Assembly: GCA_021647765.1 (NCBI GenBank)
Contig: JAKIUD010000030.1
Location: forward strand, 1-38,696
Length of the DNA: 38,696 nt
Source of the DNA: Desulfuromusa sp.
GTDB lineage: Bacteria; Desulfobacterota; Desulfuromonadia; Desulfuromonadales; Geopsychrobacteraceae
Direction of reading: 5' to 3'
Below are positions 33,337-38,696 of this stretch, one piece after another (the first letter of the stretch is position 1; every line of letters starts with the position of its first letter). The notes below the pieces were generated by a model. It saw only the letters and a list, made by a program, of their open reading frames with translations. It did no database searches and was not told the origin of the DNA. A program made the translations under genes and the position numbers.

Positions 33337-33633
33337 TATTACTCCTTAAAGTCACTGACCATCTGCATAACAGGTAGCTCAAAGCCCCCCAAATATTAGT
33401 ATTCAGATCGTGTTGCTGATCCAGCTCATTCTGGTGCCGAACAGGTTGCGGCAAAAATCGAAAAAAATCAATCAACACCTCCCAGAAAACCAGCACCGTA
33501 AATAAATATGGTACAATAAATTGCTTTATTTAATCAGGGGATTTTTTCCGGTTTTCCTCTCCAAACTAGGTTATAATAAACTCTTTTCAGTCTATAAATA
33601 AAAAGTACAACTTGTAGAAGTAGAAAGAAATTT
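33337..33633. other. Intergenic region between hom and the TPR gene
   Basis: It must hold divergent promoters for hom and the TPR gene. Candidate -10 sequences are TACAAT (in GGTACAATAAATT, about 33509-33521) and TATAAT (in GGTTATAATAAAC, about 33570-33582) on the plus strand. A minus-strand frame from 33496 looks protein-like for some 50 residues but has no recognisable domain and overlaps the hom start. Confidence 0.35.
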
Positions 33634-34077
33634 ATGCGTCCAGACCAGCTTGATGATTTATTACAGAAAGGGATAGAAGCCGCCGAAAAAGGGTATATTC
33701 ATTCAGCTCAGGTTTTTCTCGGGCAGGTTGCTGAACACCGCAAAACTCCGGAACTGCATAGCTACTTAGCCTACTGTCTAGCCAAAGGTCAGGGACGAAT
33801 GCATTCTGCCGCAAAAATCTGTCGTGAATCAATTAAGCGCGAGCCAAATAATTCACTCCATTATCTGATTCTGGGGCGCATTCTATTGCAATCCGGAGAC
33901 AAAGGAAAAGCCATAGATGCCTTCCGACAAGGGCTTAGAGCCAGTCCTAACCCTCTGATTATCAATGAGTTAAAAAAACTTGGCGTGCGCAAACCTGCAG
34001 TGTTGAAAAATCTCAAAAGAAACCACCCCATCAACCGCATACTGGGGAAAATATTTGGTTTTGTCGGTTTCAGATAG
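33634..34077 (+). CDS. Small TPR-repeat protein
   Basis: A 147-residue protein with two to three tetratricopeptide-like helical repeats (about 5-110; for example AYCLAKGQGRMHSAAKICRE and YLILGRILLQSGDKGKAIDA) and a basic C-terminus ending GKIFGFVGFR. No signal peptide. Such proteins act as scaffolds; the partner is unknown. The ribosome site is weak (AGAAAG). Its 3' end overlaps the convergent YaiI gene by eight bases. Confidence 0.78.
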   Translation: MRPDQLDDLLQKGIEAAEKGYIHSAQVFLGQVAEHRKTPELHSYLAYCLAKGQGRMHSAAKICRESIKREPNNSLHYLILGRILLQSGDKGKAIDAFRQGLRASPNPLIINELKKLGVRKPAVLKNLKRNHPINRILGKIFGFVGFR

Positions 34078-34549
34078 TTTGTCCCCGCTGAGGGCTCCTG
34101 ATTGATCCATGACGAGCTAGAAAACGATCCAATTCATTGGCAAATTTCTGTTTATCTTTAGCGCTGAAAGCAGTCGGCCCTCCGGTTTCAACTCCGTTAC
34201 TCCGTAGATCATCCATAAAATTTCGTACCGACAATCGCTCCCGAATATTCTCCTCACTGAAGAAATCTCCCCGCGGATCTAACGCATGTCCACCCTGACT
34301 AATCGTCTCGGCAGCCAGGGGGATATCTGCTGTGACAACTAGATCTCCCGGTTCCAGCTGCCGGACAATTTCCTGATCAGCAACGTCAGCTCCAGCTGAG
34401 ACCTGAAGGGAACGAATCCAAAGTGATGAGGGATATCCCAACGAGCGGTTCGCAACCAGAGTTAATACAATTTTTTTTCGCTCTGCAGCCCGATAGAGAA
34501 GTTCTTTAATTGGCTTCGGGCAGGCATCAGCATCAATCCAGATTTTCAC
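34070..34549 (-). CDS. YaiI/YqxD family protein (UPF0178, DUF188)
   Basis: A 159-residue protein with the family N-terminus KIWIDADACPKPIKELLYRAA, the central DLVVTADIPLAAE and GGHALDPRGDFF, and NFMDDLRSNGVETGGP. The conserved acidic residues suggest a PIN-like nuclease fold, but the function is not established. The start is GTG at 34549 with GAGG upstream. It is convergent and slightly overlapping with the TPR gene. Confidence 0.93.
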   Translation of the reverse strand: MKIWIDADACPKPIKELLYRAAERKKIVLTLVANRSLGYPSSLWIRSLQVSAGADVADQEIVRQLEPGDLVVTADIPLAAETISQGGHALDPRGDFFSEENIRERLSVRNFMDDLRSNGVETGGPTAFSAKDKQKFANELDRFLARHGSIRSPQRGQTI

Positions 34550-35019
34550 TTTATGACCTCAATTCATAACGACTTACCGACGACCACTATAATCTAATCC
34601 TCCGCCGGATAAAACTCCCCCTCCCCAGCGTGAAAGAGGGGCGAATAGCAACAATCCAAAATCTCGCTATCTGTGTGGAAGATTAATTATAATCAGTAAC
34701 AATTTTGTAGTAAACTGGAAACTATCCCCAGCACCATCAGGGGCGGTACCAAAAGTTTACGAGCCTTGAAACTGTGGTAATTCGCAGAGCAAAAGCCTGG
34801 GACAGCCCCCATGCGGGGACAGTACCGTTTTTGCTGGAATTTTCCTTAAACTAGCGCCATTCCTTTGATGGATCCAAGAAACCTCTGGATTCCCGCCTAC
34901 GCGGGAATGACGATCGCTGGGCTTTAAAAGATTTTGCAAGATCCTCAGTAATTCTCGATATGAGTAGAAGACTAACAGCAACAAGTCAAATGGGATACTC
35001 TTTCCACAGTTTTCCCAGC
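34550..35019. repeat. Repeat-rich intergenic region
   Basis: No supported gene. It holds several unrelated palindromic elements: CGGTAC (34744-34749) with GTACCG (34822-34827) around a CCCCC/CGGGG hairpin (34805-34818), a REP-type hairpin ATTCCCGC-CTAC-GCGGGAAT (34889-34908), and a C-rich tract near 34608-34640 similar in style to the hemE/hemH repeats. The GGGACAG repeats around 34798-34823 look like the edge of a small palindromic mobile repeat. A minus-strand frame at 34757-34984 simply crosses these. Confidence 0.6.
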
Positions 35020-35679
35020 ATACGGTTCCAGCACAAACATATGGTGCTGCACAGTCGCTACTGGCTCTACTATGCGTTAGTTTTTATATCAGGAGTGCGG
35101 CGGCAGATATTTATGGTATTTGCCGGTTTTCTGATGGTAGAAAAATTTGGCTATTCTGTCAGTAATATTGCGTTACTGTTTCTAATCAATGCATCGTTAA
35201 ATGTCCTGTTTGCCCAAAAAATTGGTCGATTGATTGCCCGGTTTGGTGAACGAAATGCTTTGTTGTTGGAATATGTGGATCTGATTATTGTTTTCTCCGG
35301 TTACGCGCTAGTAGAAACTCCCTGGATAGGAACACCCAAATCCACCACCTAAAAAAACACCACAAAGTCCATTGCCCCAAAAAGCCATCACGTGAGCACG
35401 GTAGCGTAGTTTTTACCACAAAGTCAAAAGATTGCAGCCCCTGAAGATATCGCATCAACCGCCGGAGTCAGTTTTACCATCAATCATATCGCTGCTGTCT
35501 GTCTTCCGGTAATCTTTGGCCTGATCTGGCTCAACTCACCCTCTCTGGTTTTCTATATTGGCGCTGCAATGGCACTCATTTCTCTTTCATTGTCACTGTT
35601 GATCCCAAGATTTCCAGAGCAGGGACGAGAAACCTGTTTGACCTTAAGAAAGACCTCAGTTGGACAAAGAGGGAATTGA
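35020..35679 (+). pseudogene. Remnant of an MFS transporter (C-terminal half, internally disrupted)
   Basis: The frame reading HMVLHSRYWLYYALVFISGV, VFAGFLMVEKFGYSVSNIAL and IGRLIARFGERNALLLEYVD resembles helices 7-9 of a major facilitator transporter and stops at 35350-35352. A later segment in the same frame, 35431-35679 (IAAPEDIASTAGVSFTINHI and following hydrophobic helices), resembles helices 11-12 of the same protein. About 90 bases between them are unrelated and replace some 30 residues. An 11-base direct repeat ACCACAAAGTC stands at 35359-35369 and 35415-35425. The N-terminal half of the transporter is not found upstream, where repeats lie. The gene is dead or a fragment. Confidence 0.68.
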
Positions 35680-35710
35680 TCCTTGAACAAGTTACATTCG
35701 AAGCAGAACT

Positions 35711-36679
35711 CTAAACCTTGATACAACGCACCTTATACTGATCACCTTTTTCAACCAATGGCGGATGTTCTTTTTCACAATCGGCATCTTTCAGTGGGCA
35801 CCTGCCGGCAAAATAACAACCATCAGGCAGATCAATCGGGCTTGGAATTTCACCGGTTTCCAAAACTTTTTCACTCAAAACGGGATTATCAATATCCGGG
35901 ACAGCCAAAAAGAGCATCTTGGTATAAGGGTGTTGTGGATGACTGAAAATTTGTTCTTTGGTTCCATACTCAACAATTTCCCCAAGATACATGACCGCCA
36001 CATAATCACTGAGATGTTTTACAACGCTGATATCATGGGTGATGAACAGGTAGGTCAGATTAAGCTTCTGCTGCAGATCCATCAGCAGATTCAAAACCTG
36101 AGCTTGAATGGAGACATCCAAGGCCGAAATCGGCTCATCTGCAATGACCAGTTCCGGGTTCAAAATAATCGCCCGGGCAATCGCAATCCGCTGCCGTTGC
36201 CCGCCGGAAAACTGGTGCGGATAGCGGCTCAGGTAACCTAAATCAATCCCGACATCGGCACAGGTTTTTTCGATCGCTTGCATCCGGTCTGCTTTATTCA
36301 GCTTGGTATGTATTTTCAGCGGTTGTTCCAGAATATCTTTAACCTTCTTCCTTGGGTTCAATGAGGAGTAAGGATCCTGAAAAATCATCTGGATATCTTT
36401 CTGCAAGAGTCCGCGCTGCAGCGGTTTCTTGTGGGCGATATCCTGTCCATGAAATTTGATTGTCCCTTTTTCCGCCTGATAGAGACCCGAAACAACCTTT
36501 CCAAGAGTTGTCTTGCCACACCCACTTTCACCGACCACCGAAATTGTTTTCCCCCTCTCAACTTCCAGGGTGATTTTATTTAAGGCATAGAGATTCTTTG
36601 ATTTGAAAGCCGAGACTTTAATCTCAAAAATCTTCTCAATATTCTCTATTTTCAGGATATTCATTTGACTTTGTGACAT
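35711..36679 (-). CDS. Oligopeptide/dipeptide ABC transporter ATPase (DppF/OppF type)
   Basis: Second ATPase of a peptide (or nickel) importer, about 322 residues. Walker A is GESGCGKTTLGK, the Q-loop MIFQDPYSSLNP, the ABC signature FSGGQRQRIAIARA, Walker B LVIADEP, and the H-loop FITHD. The C-terminal oligopeptide-transporter extension has GCYFAGRCPLKDADC, whose cysteines are thought to bind a 4Fe-4S cluster. The frame opens at 36727, inside the upstream gene; ATG at 36679 is used here, and ATG at 36664 (ATGA overlap with the upstream stop) is equally possible. Only upstream genes define the substrate. Confidence 0.9.
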   Translation of the reverse strand: MSQSQMNILKIENIEKIFEIKVSAFKSKNLYALNKITLEVERGKTISVVGESGCGKTTLGKVVSGLYQAEKGTIKFHGQDIAHKKPLQRGLLQKDIQMIFQDPYSSLNPRKKVKDILEQPLKIHTKLNKADRMQAIEKTCADVGIDLGYLSRYPHQFSGGQRQRIAIARAIILNPELVIADEPISALDVSIQAQVLNLLMDLQQKLNLTYLFITHDISVVKHLSDYVAVMYLGEIVEYGTKEQIFSHPQHPYTKMLFLAVPDIDNPVLSEKVLETGEIPSPIDLPDGCYFAGRCPLKDADCEKEHPPLVEKGDQYKVRCIKV

Positions 36680-37620
36680 GAGACTAACCGACCTTCTAGA
36701 GTTATTGTTTCTGGATAAACCTTGCATTCTTCATCAGCGTAGGGACAACGATCGCTGAAATAACACCCCACAGGAAGAGCCAGTAACGAAGGCATAACTC
36801 CGGGGATCTGATAGAGACGAGTTTTTTCTTCATTCAACCTTGGCAGGCATTGAATCAGCCCCTTGGTATACGGATGTTTAGGATTATACAGGACATCCTT
36901 GTTGCTGCCATACTCGACAATCCGACCGGCATACATCACCGCAATCTTATCGCACATCTGCGCGACAACCGCGATATCATGGGTGATCAGAATCAGTGAA
37001 GAACCAAACTCTTTCGTCAATTTTTTCATCAGAAACAGAATTTGTGCCTGAATGGTAACATCCAAAGCAGTGGTTGGTTCATCAGCAATCAATAATTTAG
37101 GGCTGTTGATCAGTGCCATCGCAATAACGACGCGTTGCTTCATCCCACCCGACAACTGATGTGGATAACTTGCCATCCGCTTTTCCGGAGCCGGCATTCC
37201 AACCAGCTCCAGCATTTCTACTGACTTCTTATGCGCATCCTGCTTGCTGGTCTCAGGATTATGGTAGAGAACGGTCTCGATTAGTTGCTTGCCAATCGTG
37301 ATAACCGGATTAAGGGACATCTGCGGGTCCTGAAATATCATCGAAATTTCGCCGCCACGAATCTTACTCAATTCATCTTCAGACAAATGAGCCAGATCCC
37401 GATTATTGAAGAGGATACTTCCGTCTACAATTTCCCCGGGACTGTCGATCAGATTGATCAATGAAAACCCGGTAATTGACTTTCCGGCACCCGATTCCCC
37501 GACAATGCCCAAGATTTCGCCCTTATTGATAGAGAATGAAATATCATCAACAGCTTTGACCAGCCCTTTTCGGGTGTCAAAATAGGTCTTCAGGTTTTCA
37601 ACCCGTAGCATTTCACTCAT
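36661..37620 (-). CDS. Oligopeptide/dipeptide ABC transporter ATPase (DppD/OppD type)
   Basis: First ATPase of the same importer (319 residues). Walker A GESGAGKSITGF, Q-loop MIFQDPQMSLNP, signature LSGGMKQRVVIAMA, Walker B LLIADEP, H-loop LITHD, and the C-terminal cysteine motif GCYFSDRCPYADEEC. Starts within the stop of the permease gene (ATGA) and overlaps the next ATPase at its end. The two ATPases would form a heterodimer under the permeases. Confidence 0.92.
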   Translation of the reverse strand: MSEMLRVENLKTYFDTRKGLVKAVDDISFSINKGEILGIVGESGAGKSITGFSLINLIDSPGEIVDGSILFNNRDLAHLSEDELSKIRGGEISMIFQDPQMSLNPVITIGKQLIETVLYHNPETSKQDAHKKSVEMLELVGMPAPEKRMASYPHQLSGGMKQRVVIAMALINSPKLLIADEPTTALDVTIQAQILFLMKKLTKEFGSSLILITHDIAVVAQMCDKIAVMYAGRIVEYGSNKDVLYNPKHPYTKGLIQCLPRLNEEKTRLYQIPGVMPSLLALPVGCYFSDRCPYADEECKVYPETITLEGRLVSCHKVK

Positions 37621-38471
37621 TTTTTCAGCCTCGGATTCATAACATCCCGCAACCGGTCACCAATCAGGTTAATTGAAATAACCAGGAGCATCAGGACAAC
37701 TCCAGGGAAAACCGACCCCCACCAGTAACCACTGAAGAGAACTTGATAACCGTTTGATATCAGAGAACCCAACGAGGGCTCCGTAATCGGAACTCCCAGG
37801 CCAAGAAAGCTCAGGGTTGCCTCAAGAATAATGGCGTTGGCAATACGTACCGTTGCAATAACAATAATCGGTGCCATAATATTCGGCAGAATTTCTTTTA
37901 CCATGATGCTGACACTGTTCATCCCCAGGGCTTTAGCCGATTGGGCATAATCTTTCTCTTTTTCAGAGAGAACCACCCCCCTTGCGGTGCGAGCATAATA
38001 AACCCAGTTGACAATGGTGATTGCGATAACGATTTTGGTAATTCCCTGCCCCCACAAGGCCATAATAATCAGGGCAACCAGAATTGCAGGAAATGACAAC
38101 TGGATATCAGCAATCCGCATGATAATCGTATCGACAATGCCACCGAAATAGCCAGAAACCAGCCCGGCAATCAAACCAATAAAAACCGAAAGCAAAGTAC
38201 TGGCAATACCGACATACAGGGAGATTCTCAGCCCGTACATAATCGCACTGAGAATATCCCGGCCCTGCTCATCAGCACCGAGCAGAAATTCGCCAAACGG
38301 TGGCTTGAAACTGTTCTCTAAGAATAACTGTTCCAAATCATAGGGATTCTGGGGAGAAAGCAACGATGGGAACAAGGCACAAAACATAAAAAGGACAAAG
38401 ATAAAAACTCCGGCAACCGCCAGCTTATCTTCAAAAAACTCAGCAACGATTTCATTTTCAAAAAATTTCAT
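37617..38471 (-). CDS. Oligopeptide/dipeptide ABC transporter permease (DppC/OppC type)
   Basis: Inner-membrane permease (284 residues) with an N-terminal membrane helix (about 18-38), the GADEQGRDILSAIMYGLRIS motif before the core, five further helices, and the EAA loop ARGVVLSEKEKDYAQSAKALGMN that docks to the ATPases. A weak purine stretch (GAGGGCGAAAG) precedes the ATG. Upstream, where DppB is normally encoded, there is only a 145-base gap with a hairpin and then the end of another gene, so the B permease must lie elsewhere or be missing. Confidence 0.93.
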   Translation of the reverse strand: MKFFENEIVAEFFEDKLAVAGVFIFVLFMFCALFPSLLSPQNPYDLEQLFLENSFKPPFGEFLLGADEQGRDILSAIMYGLRISLYVGIASTLLSVFIGLIAGLVSGYFGGIVDTIIMRIADIQLSFPAILVALIIMALWGQGITKIVIAITIVNWVYYARTARGVVLSEKEKDYAQSAKALGMNSVSIMVKEILPNIMAPIIVIATVRIANAIILEATLSFLGLGVPITEPSLGSLISNGYQVLFSGYWWGSVFPGVVLMLLVISINLIGDRLRDVMNPRLKK

Positions 38472-38519
38472 GACACTTTCGCCCTCGAACCTCTCATAAA
38501 GCGACTTCTGAAATCATCT

Positions 38520-38543
38520 CTGTGGAGGATCTAAACTCCACAG
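38520..38543. repeat. Hairpin upstream of the permease gene
   Basis: CTGTGGAG (38520-38527) pairs with CTCCACAG (38536-38543), an 8-base perfect stem with an 8-base loop, located in the 5' leader of the permease operon. It could be an operator or a leader hairpin. Confidence 0.5.
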
Positions 38544-38570
38544 CTGTCTGGATAACCTACTTTGGGCTCA

Positions 38571-38603
38571 TATAAAAAACTCGGCCGCAAGCGACAGAGT
38601 TTT
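38571..38603 (-). terminator. Rho-independent terminator of the gene at the window edge
   Basis: On the minus strand AAAACTC (complement of 38597-38603) pairs with GAGTTTT (complement of 38576-38582), followed by further T residues. It stands 13 bases after the TAG of the edge gene, so it separates that gene from the permease operon. Confidence 0.6.
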
Positions 38604-38615
38604 AAAGGCAAAATC

Positions 38616-38696
38616 CTAAAACAGCTCCAGTTGCTTTCCGTGGACTTCCTTTTTATCTAATTCGACCAATTGGTTTTGCACGTACTTACAAATATT
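38616..38696 (-). CDS. C-terminal end of an unidentified protein (partial)
   Basis: An open frame enters from the right edge and ends with TAG at 38616-38618, giving 26 residues ending EVHGKQLELF. The terminator directly after it supports a real gene end. The composition (YVQNQLVELDKKE) is protein-like, but the fragment is too short to name. Other frames of this strand also need checking beyond the window. Confidence 0.4.
   Translation of the reverse strand, partial: NICKYVQNQLVELDKKEVHGKQLELF

Noticed and set aside
33251..33496. 81-residue minus-strand frame upstream of hom
   Set aside because: Partly protein-like, but it overlaps the hom start in another frame, has no ribosome site and no recognised family.
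34757..34984. 75-residue minus-strand frame
   Set aside because: It crosses REP-type hairpins and contains the usual translated-repeat pattern (RHSRVGGNPE).
1..38696. CRISPR arrays, tRNA or rRNA genes
   Set aside because: No regularly spaced direct repeats and no tRNA or rRNA sequence were recognised on reading either strand.

Overview
The window looks like a chromosomal stretch of an anaerobic, Gram-negative bacterium of the Desulfuromonadales/Geobacterales type. This is inferred from a haem cluster that includes an AhbD-like radical SAM protein, a complete one-operon type II secretion system (T2SS) that includes GspN, and several oxygen-sensitive iron-sulfur proteins. No rRNA, tRNA or CRISPR array was seen.

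Layout. (1) 1-3.6 kb is a mobile region: the 3' part of an IS91-family element (a tyrosine recombinase split by a frameshift at an A9 run, then a translationally coupled HUH transposase), followed on the minus strand by an AT-rich pentapeptide-repeat membrane protein. That gene has an integron attC-like palindrome a few bases after its stop codon and a second palindromic block upstream of its start, so it looks like a gene cassette. (2) 3.7-8.1 kb, minus strand: exported protein of unknown function, AhbD-like radical SAM haem synthase, hemE, hemH and a terminator. (3) 8.3-14.5 kb: divergent histidine-utilisation locus, hutC on the minus strand and hutI-hutG-hutU-hutH on the plus strand, with a palindromic operator in the shared promoter region. 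(4) 14.5-17.4 kb: a nitronate monooxygenase-like flavoprotein (minus), then a histidine kinase/response regulator pair (plus). (5) 17.5-28.9 kb, minus strand: gspC-D-E-F-G-H-I-J-K-L-M-N, tightly packed with stop/start overlaps; the prepilin peptidase GspO is not here. (6) 29.1-34.6 kb: quinone oxidoreductase-like protein, a truncated NUDIX gene, a MYG1-family protein with a GTG start, a small CDGSH-type protein with an altered second motif, homoserine dehydrogenase, a TPR protein and a YaiI-family protein. (7) 34.6-35.7 kb: palindromic intergenic repeats and the remnant of an MFS transporter. (8) 35.7-38.5 kb, minus strand: oligopeptide ABC transporter genes (permease C, ATPases D and F) without the usual B permease or binding protein directly upstream, then the C-terminal end of an unknown gene at the window edge.

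Functional picture. The haem genes can make coproporphyrinogen III (HemE), insert iron (HemH) and possibly decarboxylate an iron-porphyrin anaerobically (AhbD-like). Histidine is degraded to glutamate through the hut genes under HutC control. The T2SS exports folded proteins across the outer membrane. The least explained parts are the IS91/cassette region, the exported protein beside the haem genes, and the CDGSH-like protein with CDGSC in place of CDGSH.
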